Positions 23,343 to 32,101 of a stretch of DNA of 40,942 bases are shown here, in pieces. Position numbers and translations under genes: made by a program. This DNA comes from Beijerinckiaceae bacterium (GTDB lineage: Bacteria; Pseudomonadota; Alphaproteobacteria; Rhizobiales; Beijerinckiaceae), in assembly GCA_026461505.1 (NCBI GenBank), contig JAPJMW010000007.1, forward strand, positions 1 through 40,942, in the 5' to 3' direction. Below the pieces are notes generated by a model. That model did no database searches. It was given only the letters and a program-made list of their open reading frames with translations, and was not told where the DNA came from. Position 1 is the stretch's first letter, and every line of letters starts with the position of its first letter.

Positions 23343-24899
23343 CTATTCAGCCGCCATGCGCTTCGGCGCACGGTTAAAATCATCAGGGAAATGGGTCATC
23401 GCGCTCATCACCGGCACAGGCGTCAATCCGCCCATCGCGCAGAGCGAGGCATCGGTCATCAAATGGCAAAGGTCATCGATCAGTGCGAGCTTCGACGTAT
23501 CGCCCGCAATCACCTTGTCCATGGTTTCAACACCGCGCGTCGCGCCAATGCGGCAAGGGGTGCATTTGCCGCATGATTCTTTCGCGCAGAATTCAAAGGC
23601 AAAGCGCGCTTGCTGGGCAAGATCCACAGTGTCATCGAACACAACCATACCGCCATGGCCGAGCAGGCCTTTTTTAGCGGCCATAGCTTCGTAATCCATC
23701 GGCGTATCGAGCAGGCTTTCAGGGAAGTATGCGCCCAAAGGCCCACCTACCTGAACCGCCCGGAAGGAGCGGCCCGAATGCGTGCCGCCGCCATAGGTCT
23801 CGATGATCTCACGCAGGCTCACACCAAACGCCTTTTCAATCAGGCCACCTTGCTTGATATTACCCGCCAATTGGATCGGCAGCGTGCCGCGCGAGCGACC
23901 CATGCCGAAATCGGCATAGGCTTTCGCGCCATTGGCCAAGATCCAAGGAATGGTCGCCAGTGACATCACATTATTGACGATGGTTGGCTTGCCAAACAGA
24001 CCTTTGAGAGCAGGCAAAGGTGGCTTGGCACGAACAATCGCGCGCTTGCCTTCCAAGCTCTCCAGAAGCGAGGTTTCTTCGCCGCAGATATACGCACCGG
24101 CGCCCAAGCGCACCTCAAGATCGAAGGCATAGTTGGAGCCGCCAATCGCAGGCCCCAACCAGCGCGCCGCACGTGCGGTACGAATGGCTTCGAGCAGCGT
24201 CTGATAAGCATGCGGATATTCGGAGCGCAGATAGATAAAGCCCTTGGTCGCGCCAACAGCCACGCCCGCAATCGCCATACCTTCGATGAGGGTGAAGGGA
24301 TCGCCCTCCATCAGCATCCGGTCGGCGAAGGTGCCGCTATCGCCTTCGTCCGCATTGCAGACAATATATTTTTGGTCGGCTTCAGCGCCTAAAACAGTTT
24401 TCCATTTGATGCCCGTCGGGAAGCCCGCACCACCACGGCCGCGAAGGCCGGAATCGGCTACTTCCTGCACGATGGCGGCACCCGTCATGGTCACGGCCTT
24501 TTTGAGGCCTGCAAAACCGCCATGCGTAATGTAATCATCAAGCGAGAGCGGATCGATCACGCCAACACGGGCGAAGGTAAGCCGCTCTTGATTTTTAAAG
24601 AACGGAATTTCTTCGGTCAGGCCGAGGTTAAGCGCATGCGCGCCACCTGTTAGGAAATTTGCATCAAACAGCGAGGCGACATCTTTCGGCGTCACAGGCC
24701 CGAAAGCTACGCGTCCTTTGGCGGTTTCAACTTCCACCAGCGGCTCAAGCCAGAGCATACCACGCGAGCCGTTGCGGATAATCTCTACCGCTTGGCCACG
24801 CTTCTTGGCTTCATTGGCGAGCGCCGTGGCGACGCGGTTGGCGCCTACTGAAAGCGCTGCTGCATCGCGCGGAACGTAAATTTTGATTGAGGTGCTCAT
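23343..24899 (-). CDS. fdsB: NAD-dependent formate dehydrogenase beta subunit
   Basis: FdsB receives electrons from FdsA and reduces NAD+ through FMN, like NuoF of complex I. Residues 1-110 are a thioredoxin-like (NuoE-type) domain without the full cluster set. The FMN/NADH-binding motifs GLRGRGGAGFPTGIKW and NADEGDSGTFADRM follow, and the C-terminal [4Fe-4S] site is ESCGKCTPCRIG plus a later Cys. The 518-residue length is normal. GAGGAG lies upstream of the ATG and overlaps the fdsG stop region, so fdsG and fdsB are translated together. Confidence 0.97.
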   Translation of the reverse strand: MSTSIKIYVPRDAAALSVGANRVATALANEAKKRGQAVEIIRNGSRGMLWLEPLVEVETAKGRVAFGPVTPKDVASLFDANFLTGGAHALNLGLTEEIPFFKNQERLTFARVGVIDPLSLDDYITHGGFAGLKKAVTMTGAAIVQEVADSGLRGRGGAGFPTGIKWKTVLGAEADQKYIVCNADEGDSGTFADRMLMEGDPFTLIEGMAIAGVAVGATKGFIYLRSEYPHAYQTLLEAIRTARAARWLGPAIGGSNYAFDLEVRLGAGAYICGEETSLLESLEGKRAIVRAKPPLPALKGLFGKPTIVNNVMSLATIPWILANGAKAYADFGMGRSRGTLPIQLAGNIKQGGLIEKAFGVSLREIIETYGGGTHSGRSFRAVQVGGPLGAYFPESLLDTPMDYEAMAAKKGLLGHGGMVVFDDTVDLAQQARFAFEFCAKESCGKCTPCRIGATRGVETMDKVIAGDTSKLALIDDLCHLMTDASLCAMGGLTPVPVMSAMTHFPDDFNRAPKRMAAE

Positions 24900-24911
24900 G
24901 ATTTTTTCTCC

Positions 24912-25388
24912 TCAACCGGCCATGCGGTCGTGCGATTGGCCTTTGCAGACCGCATCAAGCAGGTCCTCATCGACGCGGCCAACAAGCTCGCCATCAATCA
25001 AGGCGGCAGGGCCAAGCGCGCAATTGCCGAGGCAATAAACGGTTTCAACGGTCAGGCGGCCATCGGGTGTCGTCGCATTGATCTCGACGCCATGGGCATC
25101 CTTCAAATGCGCGACGAGGCTTTCGCAGCCCATCGACTGGCAGGCTTCCGCCCGGCAGAGTTTAACAACCGTTTGGCCCGCAGGCTCGTGTCTGAAATCG
25201 TGATAAAACGTGATCGCGCCAAAGATTTCGGCCTTCGACATGTTGAGCGCATCGGCGATCAAGGGCACAACGCGCTTGTCGACATAGCCGAAATTTTCCT
25301 GCAAGGCGTGGAGAATAGGCAGTGTCGCGCCCGCCAAGTGCTTGTATTCATTGACAATAGATGAGGCTACTGCATCGTCCCAGCTCAT
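24912..25388 (-). CDS. fdsG: NAD-dependent formate dehydrogenase gamma subunit
   Basis: FdsG is the NuoE-like [2Fe-2S] subunit of the formate dehydrogenase complex. Cluster ligands are Cys78 and Cys83 (CRAEACQSMGC) and Cys119 and Cys123 (CLGNC). Four in-frame ATGs are possible (25433, 25409, 25397, 25388). I chose 25388 because AAAGGG sits 9 bases before it and the 158-residue product fits the family; the more distal starts would add 3-15 residues with no family similarity that I know. It is the first structural gene of the operon, 109-135 bp downstream of the lysR stop. Confidence 0.93.
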   Translation of the reverse strand: MSWDDAVASSIVNEYKHLAGATLPILHALQENFGYVDKRVVPLIADALNMSKAEIFGAITFYHDFRHEPAGQTVVKLCRAEACQSMGCESLVAHLKDAHGVEINATTPDGRLTVETVYCLGNCALGPAALIDGELVGRVDEDLLDAVCKGQSHDRMAG

Positions 25389-25491
25389 CGATTCCATCCC
25401 TTTAAACATGCCTCGAGGCACAGTTCTGACCATTGGGAAGTGTCATGCGTCATAATCAATCGGCAATCAAATCGAATTTATCAAAGAATTG

Positions 25492-25506
25492 ATCGAATTT
25501 TCCGAT
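25492..25506. promoter_or_regulatory. Candidate LysR-type regulator site (ATC-N9-GAT) before fdsG
   Basis: ATC, nine bases, GAT is the classic dyad bound by LysR-type regulators. It lies in the lysR-fdsG gap, about 105-120 bases upstream of the chosen fdsG start. Two copies of ATCGAATTT occur at 25471 and 25492, exactly 21 bp (two helical turns) apart, and a near-dyad ATCAA-AGAA-TTGAT lies between them. This could be the operator of the fds operon. Confidence 0.45.
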
Positions 25507-25523
25507 GAACAAGGATGCACCGA

Positions 25524-26414
25524 TTAAGCGTCGGCTCGCATCGGCTCTGTCAGCGCAAACAAGCGGCGCGCCAGCGGCTGCTGCGGTTGCCGATCAGCGG
25601 TGATCAACCCGACCGACCGTGAAGCAGAGGGATTGACCAATCGGAGAGCCTTTAATCCATTCGCCATGCCGAAAAATCCGGATAATTGCGAAGGCACAAT
25701 GCTGACCCAACCCGAAATGGCAGCGTGGCTGCACAGGTTAAAAATCGAATTGGTTTCCATAACCGGCTGCGGCGCCTTACCAACCGAGCGAAAGATGCCA
25801 TCGATAATCCGTCGGTTCTGCATATCAGGCGTCAGCAAACACAGATTGAGCGAAGCCGCTTCATCCCAACTGATTTCATCGCGTTCGGCCAAGGCGCTGT
25901 CGGCGCGGGTCAGCAAAACATAGGTCTCGGCATAAAGCGGCTTGGCGATCACATGCTCAAGCGGCTCATTGTCGAGATAGGTCAATCCGACATCAATATC
26001 GAAATTATCGATGGCTTCCTGAATCGAGGTGGAGGTCATCGATAGCACCGTGAGCGTTACCGATGGAAAGCGCTCCGAAAAAGGTCCTGTAATTTGCGCA
26101 ACGAGCGGTAGTGCCGTTGGAATGGCGCCAATGCGTAATCGTCCGGAAAGTCCTTGCCGCACATCGCTGATCGAATGCTGCATCGTATCGATTTCGCCCA
26201 AAATACGTTTGGCATGGGCAACAATCATTTCGCCTTCGGCGGTTAGGCCTGTGTAGCGGTGGCCGCGTTCCACCAAAGGAACACCGAGTTCATCTTCCAA
26301 TTGGCGAATAGCGCCCGACAAAGTTGGCTGCGAGACGTTGCAGGCCGCAGCGGCGCGCGCGAAATGTTTTTCGCGGGCGAGCGCCACAAGATAAGCCAAT
26401 TGCTTAATCACCAA
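25524..26414 (-). CDS. LysR-family transcriptional regulator, probable fds regulator
   Basis: The 296-residue protein has an N-terminal winged helix-turn-helix (about 1-60, QLAYLVALAREKHFARAAAACNVSQPTLS region) and a C-terminal two-lobed effector-binding domain. It starts with TTG at 26414, AAGGAG 9 bases upstream; GTG 26411 is an alternative. MVIKQL alignment with the MFIKQL start of related regulators favours the TTG. Its start overlaps the last 11 bases of cobB. The same-strand position directly before fdsG suggests that it controls the formate dehydrogenase genes, as LysR regulators do in fds operons of other bacteria. The effector is unknown. Confidence 0.92.
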   Translation of the reverse strand: MVIKQLAYLVALAREKHFARAAAACNVSQPTLSGAIRQLEDELGVPLVERGHRYTGLTAEGEMIVAHAKRILGEIDTMQHSISDVRQGLSGRLRIGAIPTALPLVAQITGPFSERFPSVTLTVLSMTSTSIQEAIDNFDIDVGLTYLDNEPLEHVIAKPLYAETYVLLTRADSALAERDEISWDEAASLNLCLLTPDMQNRRIIDGIFRSVGKAPQPVMETNSIFNLCSHAAISGWVSIVPSQLSGFFGMANGLKALRLVNPSASRSVGLITADRQPQQPLARRLFALTEPMRADA

Positions 26415-27750
26415 GGCCGTCGTCTCCTTTGGTATGTTCAGCGATCACGTGAAAAAATGATCCGGTGATTCTACCGCGTCGGCTGCCCGAGGGTGAGGGT
26501 GCTGCGCCATACGCATCATGCGCCATCACCAATGGCGCATCAGCACCCAGATCAACAATGGTGGCATAATGGAATTCGTGCCCCCGAAGGCGCGTTCCTT
26601 TGGCACCCAATGGTCCGTCCGCTTCGAGCGTTACATCGCGATAGCCCAGCATCATTTTGCGTTTGGCGAAGCTCGTTTTAACGCCCAGTAATCCGGCCAT
26701 TGGCCATTCGATACCCGCTGCATCCACGAGTGTTTCACCAAGCGTCATATAGCCGCCGCACTCGCCGTGAACGGGCTTGGTTTCGGCAAAATGCCGGAGG
26801 CCATCCAAAAAGGAATGCGCATTGGATAGATGCTCGGCGTGCAATTCAGGATAACCGCCAGGTAGCCAGCACACATCGCAATCGACGGGTGGTGCATCAT
26901 TGGCTAGGGGCGAGAATGGAATAATTTCAGCGCCTGCCTTTTTCCAACCAGCAAGATGGTGCGGATACATAAACGAAAAAGCTGCATCACGCGCTAACGC
27001 AATTCTTTGTCCTGGTGGCTTGAGAGCAAGTCCTGAATGATCGCCCAAGAGTTTTGGAACGCGCGAGGCCTGTCTGATGGCATCCAAATCGACATGGGCC
27101 TCTACAAGATCTGCCATCTTATCAAGAATGGCTTCGAGGCCTGCTGTTTCTTCCGCTTGAACAAGACCCAAATGGCGCTCGGGCAAGCTCGCCTCGGCGT
27201 CTCTTGGAACGCTGCCCAAAACGGGAATTCCTGTTCGTCCAATTGCTTCCGTCACAAGGCGGCGATGGCGTTCACTGCCGACTTTATTCAGGATAACGCC
27301 TGCAATTGTGATCCGCGGATCAAAGGTCGCGCAGCCTTTCACAATGGCACCTGCCGATTGCGATTGTCCGCTGACATCGATCACCAACAGAACGGGCCAA
27401 CCGGCTGCCGCTGCAATATCAGCAGACGAGCCCGAACGGCCTTCGGGCGCTGGCACACCGTCAAACAGACCCATAAGCCCTTCGCAAAGGGTCAAATCGG
27501 CCCCGCTCGCCGTATCAGCCGCAAGCCGTGCAACGAGCGAAGGGTCCATCGCCCAAGCGTCGAGGTTGAGGCTTGGCAATCCGGAGGCGGCCTGATGAAA
27601 GGCTGGATCAATATAGTCCGGACCACATTTGAGGCCGCGTACCGCCACGCCGCGGCGCTTAAAAGCCCGTAACAGGCCAAGCGTCAGCGTCGTCTTGCCC
27701 GATGAGGATCGGGGTGCCGCGATCACAAGGCCGGGGGCAATCTGTGTCAT
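26404..27750 (-). CDS. cobB: Cobyrinate a,c-diamide synthase
   Basis: CobB (hydrogenobyrinic acid a,c-diamide synthase in the aerobic route) uses ATP and glutamine to amidate the a and c carboxylates of the corrin ring. The 448-residue product has an N-terminal P-loop-type domain (APRSSSGKTTLTLG, about 12-25; KCGPDYIDPAFH) and a C-terminal class I glutamine amidotransferase domain with nucleophile Cys in HGECGGYM. Its stop overlaps the lysR start by 11 bases. It diverges from cbiD across 53 bp, which must hold the promoter(s) for both. Confidence 0.96.
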   Translation of the reverse strand: MTQIAPGLVIAAPRSSSGKTTLTLGLLRAFKRRGVAVRGLKCGPDYIDPAFHQAASGLPSLNLDAWAMDPSLVARLAADTASGADLTLCEGLMGLFDGVPAPEGRSGSSADIAAAAGWPVLLVIDVSGQSQSAGAIVKGCATFDPRITIAGVILNKVGSERHRRLVTEAIGRTGIPVLGSVPRDAEASLPERHLGLVQAEETAGLEAILDKMADLVEAHVDLDAIRQASRVPKLLGDHSGLALKPPGQRIALARDAAFSFMYPHHLAGWKKAGAEIIPFSPLANDAPPVDCDVCWLPGGYPELHAEHLSNAHSFLDGLRHFAETKPVHGECGGYMTLGETLVDAAGIEWPMAGLLGVKTSFAKRKMMLGYRDVTLEADGPLGAKGTRLRGHEFHYATIVDLGADAPLVMAHDAYGAAPSPSGSRRGRITGSFFHVIAEHTKGDDGLGD

Positions 27751-27803
27751 GCTAGAGCCTTCTGGTTGCGTTGATTGCCTTCGACGCAGTATGCACTGAA
27801 CCC

Positions 27804-28931
27804 ATGAGCGAGCCCGAATCCGCCGAGATCGACGATCTGAACGCTATGCCGCAATTGAAACGCGGCTGGACAACGGGTACCTGCGCGACCGCTGCGACGC
27901 GTGCTGCTTACACGGCTTTGGTAACGGGCGAATTCCCCGATCCCGTAGACGTTCTCTTGCCCAACGGCTCGCGTCCGGCTTTTGCTATTGCTACGACCGA
28001 GTTGGGTGAGGGCTTTGCGCGGGCGTCCGTTATCAAGGATGCGGGGGATGATCCCGACGTGACGCATGGTGCGCGCATTGTTTCGACCGTCCGCTTCGGT
28101 GCCGTGGGCTCCGGTATTCAGTTCAAAGCAGGCGAGGGCGTTGGCACGGTGACCCGTCCGGGCCTCGTTCTTCCGCCCGGCGAGCCTGCAATCAATCCAG
28201 TACCGCGCGATATGATGCGAATTGCGATTGAGGAAGCCGCCGCAGAGACAAGCGGGCCGCGTGATGTGATCATTGAAATTGCCATTCCCGGCGGCGAGCA
28301 ATTGGCGCTCGGCACGCTGAATGGACGGCTCGGCATTGTCGGCGGCTTGTCGGTGTTGGGAACCACGGGTGTTGTTATTCCCTTTTCGTGTGCTGCTTGG
28401 ATCTCCTCGATTCATCGCGGCATTGATGTCGCGCGTGCCACGGGTATTTCCCATGTCGCGGGCGCGACCGGGCATACGTCCGAAAAGGCCATTCAGGGCT
28501 TTCATGCTTTGCCCGATGTCGCCTTGATCGATATGGGTGATTTCGCAGGCGGCATGCTCAAATATTTGAAGAAGCATCCCGTTCCAATTGTCACTGTCGG
28601 TGGCGGTTTCGCCAAGATGACCAAGCTCGGCCAAGGCTTGCTTGATCTTCATTCCCGCAGCGGAGAAGTCGATTTGGGTTGGCTGTCCGAGAGGGTCAGC
28701 GAAACGGGTGCGGATTCTGATTTTGTTCAGTCTGTGCTGACGGCCAATACCGCCAATGAAGTGATGGAAAATTGCCGCCTGCGCGGTCTCGATATCGGCC
28801 AACGCGTGGCGGATGAGGCTTGGGCAACGGCCGCTAAAGCGCTCGCCGGATCGGGATCGCTGCTCGATATCGTGATTGTCGACCGCGCAGGACAGGTGAT
28901 CGCTCGAACGCCTCCGCGCAAGGTAGGCTAG
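27804..28931 (+). CDS. cbiD: Precorrin-5B C1-methyltransferase CbiD
   Basis: CbiD methylates C1 of the corrin ring with removal of the acetyl-derived group, the anaerobic-route counterpart of CobF. The 375-residue product opens with the signature LKRGWTTGTCATAATRAAY near residue 20 and contains a later glycine-rich motif and VTVGGGFAKMTKL. I chose ATG 27804; the frame extends to a TTG at 27771 but that adds non-family residues. A clear ribosome site is lacking. It is convergent with cobM. CbiD here is odd because cobG in the same cluster indicates the oxygen-dependent pathway. Confidence 0.94.
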   Translation: MSEPESAEIDDLNAMPQLKRGWTTGTCATAATRAAYTALVTGEFPDPVDVLLPNGSRPAFAIATTELGEGFARASVIKDAGDDPDVTHGARIVSTVRFGAVGSGIQFKAGEGVGTVTRPGLVLPPGEPAINPVPRDMMRIAIEEAAAETSGPRDVIIEIAIPGGEQLALGTLNGRLGIVGGLSVLGTTGVVIPFSCAAWISSIHRGIDVARATGISHVAGATGHTSEKAIQGFHALPDVALIDMGDFAGGMLKYLKKHPVPIVTVGGGFAKMTKLGQGLLDLHSRSGEVDLGWLSERVSETGADSDFVQSVLTANTANEVMENCRLRGLDIGQRVADEAWATAAKALAGSGSLLDIVIVDRAGQVIARTPPRKVG

Positions 28932-28936
28932 CGCGA

Positions 28937-29710
28937 TCATTCGGTGCCTCGCCAGCCCGGTGTGCGGAAACGGCGTTGATAGTCGGCATCATAGAGAGCG
29001 CTGTTGCGGAAGCCTTCGGCGCCTAGTGTTTTGCCAACCAGAATAAGCGCCGTGCGTTCAACAGGGCTTTCGGAGAATTGTTCGGCAATGGTCGCAAGCG
29101 TGCCGCGTAGAATCTGTTGATCAGGCCAACTCGCGCGATAGACAATCGCAACCGGACAATCGCTGCCATAATGCGGCAAGAGTTCTGTAATGACTTCATC
29201 GAGCGTATGGATTGAAAGATGGATGGCGATAACGGCTCCGGTCTTCGCAAAATTCGCAAGGCTTTCGCTTTCCGGCATCGAAGAGGCGCGGCCCGAGGTG
29301 CGCGTCAGCACAACAGATTGAGCAATTTCAGGCAGTGTAAGTTCGGCTCCCAAAGCCGCGGCGGCGGCTGCAAAGCTCGGCACACCGGGGGTAACGGTTA
29401 AAGGAATGCCGAGCGATTTGAGCAAACGGATTTGTTCACCCATCGCACTCCAAACCGAGAGATCGCCGGAATGTAGACGCGCTACATCCTCACCAGCTGC
29501 ATGGGCGCGTGAGAACTCTGCGCCCAATTCTTCCAAAGACATCGCCGCCGTATTGATTATCCGCGCGTCTTTCGGGCAATGCGCCAAGATTTCTTTTGGC
29601 ACGAGCGAACCGGCATAAAGGCATACGGGGGAGGCGGCGATCAGATCGCGCCCGCGCAAGGTGATGAGATCGGGAGCACCAGGGCCAGCGCCAATAAAAT
29701 GAACGGTCAT
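28937..29710 (-). CDS. cobM: Precorrin-4 C11-methyltransferase
   Basis: CobM transfers a methyl group from SAM to C11 of precorrin-4. The 257-residue protein has the tetrapyrrole methylase fold: [18 protein letters not shown] at the start, [15 protein letters not shown], and [17 protein letters not shown]. Its ATG overlaps the cobE stop (ATGA), so cobL, cobE and cobM are translationally chained. It ends 5 bp from the cbiD stop codon on the other strand. The length matches CobM/CbiF family members. Confidence 0.96.
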   Translation of the reverse strand: MTVHFIGAGPGAPDLITLRGRDLIAASPVCLYAGSLVPKEILAHCPKDARIINTAAMSLEELGAEFSRAHAAGEDVARLHSGDLSVWSAMGEQIRLLKSLGIPLTVTPGVPSFAAAAAALGAELTLPEIAQSVVLTRTSGRASSMPESESLANFAKTGAVIAIHLSIHTLDEVITELLPHYGSDCPVAIVYRASWPDQQILRGTLATIAEQFSESPVERTALILVGKTLGAEGFRNSALYDADYQRRFRTPGWRGTE

Positions 29711-30090
29711 GGCTGCCCTCCGGCACTTTTCGCAATCGCACAGGTCACACCGCCCCGACTGATCCGTGGCACAATCAGCGTCGATCCTTCACCGGCTCCT
29801 ACAAGGGCGGCCGTCTCGGCAATGGAGGGGACACCAAACAGAGCGACAACGCGTTCGGAGCGCGTTTCGGTGCGGCATGCGACATTTTTCAAAGCGATTT
29901 CGGGTAAAAAAAGCAAAGGAAGTGAGAGGCTTGCGGCTGCTTCTGCAAGTCCTGATTCATGCGCTTTTGATGCGACGGTAAAAAGGCCTGCTATCGTTTC
30001 GCCCTCAACACGCGATAGGCCGTCTTCGACAAGCGCGATGACTTCGTCGGAGGTCACGCCAGATTTACACCCGATGCCAATCGCGATCAT
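29707..30090 (-). CDS. cobE: Cobalamin biosynthesis protein CobE (CbiG C-terminal-like)
   Basis: The 127-residue protein matches CobE, homologous to the C-terminal domain of CbiG. Its exact role in the aerobic pathway is unclear, though it is required for full cobalamin synthesis in Pseudomonas denitrificans. It starts [11 protein letters not shown] and has the typical [15 protein letters not shown] stretch and the [10 protein letters not shown] end. ATG 30090 is supported by GGAGAAG about 6 bases upstream and by a 4-base ATGA overlap with the cobL stop. A longer frame to 30123 would overlap cobL further and is rejected. Confidence 0.9.
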   Translation of the reverse strand: MIAIGIGCKSGVTSDEVIALVEDGLSRVEGETIAGLFTVASKAHESGLAEAAASLSLPLLFLPEIALKNVACRTETRSERVVALFGVPSIAETAALVGAGEGSTLIVPRISRGGVTCAIAKSAGGQP

Positions 30091-31316
30091 GGGTGCTTCT
30101 CCGCCCCTTTGACGATAACCCATTGCATCACAGGCATTGACGCTCGCCAGCCATGAAAGGGTCCAACAGGATCGGCGCGCGATATTTCGATTTTGGATAG
30201 AGTGCCACCCATCGCAACATGGCGACGCATAAGATCAGCTTGGGTTTCAATCGTAACCGCATTGGCAACAAGCCGCCCGCCTTCGGGAAGCGCGCGCCAT
30301 GCGGCATCGATAACCTCAGGATCGGTGCCACCGCCACCAATAAAAATAGCATCCGGTGGCGGAAGGTTTTTCAGCGCCTCCGGTGCAGATCCCTCAATCA
30401 ATTTTAAATCGGGAACGCCAAGAGAAAGCGCGTTGCGGCTTATTCGTTGAGCGCGATCGGAACGCGGCTCAATCGCGATGGCGCGGTTTGACGGATGGCG
30501 GAGCATCCATTCAATCGAAATCGAGCCAGAGCCCGCGCCGATATCCCATAATAATTGCCCTTGAAGAGGTTCAAGCGAGGAGAGCGTTATCGCGCGGATT
30601 TCACGTTTGGTAATTTGATTGTCGTGCTCGAACAGATCGTCTGCAAGACCGGATGCGAGAGGAATAAGTTTTGCACCACGCGATGCAATGATTTCGATGC
30701 CGAGCGTATTGAGAGGATCGAAGGATTCGTGAGTCTCGTGAATCGCTTGCGCGGTTTTCTTAATTAATCGCTCGCGCGCGCCACCCAATGCTTCGCAGAC
30801 GGTTATGAGGCTTTGTCTCATGCCGCGTGAGACGAGATGGCTCGCTAGTTTCGAAGCGGTTGTGCCATCCCACGTCAAAGCAATCAGTTTGGCATGCGGT
30901 TGAAGATGCGGTGCTATCCGCTCAAACGGGCGGCCATGCAGCGAGATTAAACTGCAGTCCTGTATCGCCCAACCGAGTTTAGCAGCCGTTAGACTGAAAG
31001 CAGAAGGTGCCGGAAAGGTCTCGATTTCCTCCGCTGGGATCAATTTAGCAAGCGTTGCACCGACGCCATAAAAATACGGATCGCCAGAGGCGAACACCAG
31101 CGTCTCCTGACCGCGTCGGCCTAAAATGGCTTCAATGCCGTGCTCGAAGGGTTGCGGCCAAACCATTGTTTCTGAGTCGGTTTTTCCGATCAGCGCGAGA
31201 TGACGTTGGCCACCAATGATGAAGCTGGCTTTATCGATCAAGCGGTTGGCTTGGGCGGATAAACCGTCTCGACCATTTTCACCAATGCCGATAAGGGTGA
31301 GCCAGGGCGCGCTCAT
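30087..31316 (-). CDS. cobL: Precorrin-6Y C5,15-methyltransferase (decarboxylating)
   Basis: CobL performs the last two ring methylations, at C5 and C15, and decarboxylates the C12 acetate. The 409-residue fusion has an N-terminal CbiE-like tetrapyrrole methylase (WLTLIGIGENG; FASGDPYFYGVG) and a C-terminal CbiT-like SAM domain (LLWDIGAGSGSISIEW, AIFIGGGGTDPEV). ATG 31316 has GGGAG 8 bases upstream. It is divergent from cobK with 29 bp between the starts and heads the cobL-cobE-cobM unit. Confidence 0.96.
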   Translation of the reverse strand: MSAPWLTLIGIGENGRDGLSAQANRLIDKASFIIGGQRHLALIGKTDSETMVWPQPFEHGIEAILGRRGQETLVFASGDPYFYGVGATLAKLIPAEEIETFPAPSAFSLTAAKLGWAIQDCSLISLHGRPFERIAPHLQPHAKLIALTWDGTTASKLASHLVSRGMRQSLITVCEALGGARERLIKKTAQAIHETHESFDPLNTLGIEIIASRGAKLIPLASGLADDLFEHDNQITKREIRAITLSSLEPLQGQLLWDIGAGSGSISIEWMLRHPSNRAIAIEPRSDRAQRISRNALSLGVPDLKLIEGSAPEALKNLPPPDAIFIGGGGTDPEVIDAAWRALPEGGRLVANAVTIETQADLMRRHVAMGGTLSKIEISRADPVGPFHGWRASMPVMQWVIVKGAEKHP

Positions 31317-31345
31317 TGGGCGATCTCCCGCCGAGGTATTGAGCA

Positions 31346-32101
31346 ATGACGAGCAAGCGCATTTTGATTTTGGGCGGCACCAGCGAGGCGATGGCTCTGG
31401 CCCGCGCGCTGTCGGCGCGTCCGGAGATTGATGCGGTGTTGTCCTTGGCGGGACGCACGGGTCATCCCGTTCTGCCGCCTATCGCTCACCGGATCGGTGG
31501 CTTTGGCGGTGTTGAAGGGTTGGTGGCCTATCTCAAGGACAATGCGGTTTCTGCTATTATCGACGCCACCCATCCCTTCGCCGCCCAAATGACGCGCAAT
31601 GCGGCTCAAGCGTGCGAGACACTCGGTGTGCCGCGTTTGGTCTTTACCCGTCCCGCATGGCAAGCGGGTGACGGTGATCACTGGATCAATGTTGCCGACA
31701 CTGAAGCCGCCGTGGATGCCCTGGGTGAAGCGCCGCGCAAGGTATTTTTGACGGTCGGGCGTTTGTCCTTGCCAGCCTTTCGACGCGCCCCGCAGCACCA
31801 TTATCTGATGCGGAGCATCGACGCGCCCGATTTGGCCGATCGTCCGCCGAAGCTCGACCTTATTTTGGCCAGAGGCCCGTTCGACGGTGCCGCGGAGCGC
31901 GATCTGATGAAGGCTCATCGTGTGGACGTCATTGTCACCAAGAACAGCGGTGGCAGCGCGACCGATGCCAAACTCGCTGCCGCGCGCGATCTTGGCTTGC
32001 CGGTGATCATGATTGATCGGCCGATCATGCCTGACAGTCGAATTGTCTATGATCTCGATAACGTCATGGATTTTATCAATACTCATCGCATCGCCCCGTA
32101 A
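31346..32101 (+). CDS. cobK: Precorrin-6A reductase
   Basis: CobK reduces precorrin-6A to precorrin-6B with NADPH. The 251-residue protein starts RILILGGTSEAMALARAL, the nucleotide-binding loop, and contains DATHPFAAQMTRNA and TKNSGGSATDAKL, both typical of CobK/CbiJ. GAGG lies 9 bases before the ATG. It is the only plus-strand gene between cobL and cobJ; its 3' end overlaps cobJ by 19 bases tail to tail. The short 29-bp head-to-head gap with cobL means their promoters must overlap or lie within coding sequence. Confidence 0.96.
   Translation: MTSKRILILGGTSEAMALARALSARPEIDAVLSLAGRTGHPVLPPIAHRIGGFGGVEGLVAYLKDNAVSAIIDATHPFAAQMTRNAAQACETLGVPRLVFTRPAWQAGDGDHWINVADTEAAVDALGEAPRKVFLTVGRLSLPAFRRAPQHHYLMRSIDAPDLADRPPKLDLILARGPFDGAAERDLMKAHRVDVIVTKNSGGSATDAKLAAARDLGLPVIMIDRPIMPDSRIVYDLDNVMDFINTHRIAP

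Noticed and set aside
27747-28940. 397-codon minus-strand frame opposite cbiD
   Set aside because: The cbiD frame carries the diagnostic TTGTCATAA motif; the reverse frame is low-complexity Arg/Asn/Gly-rich and lacks any motif.
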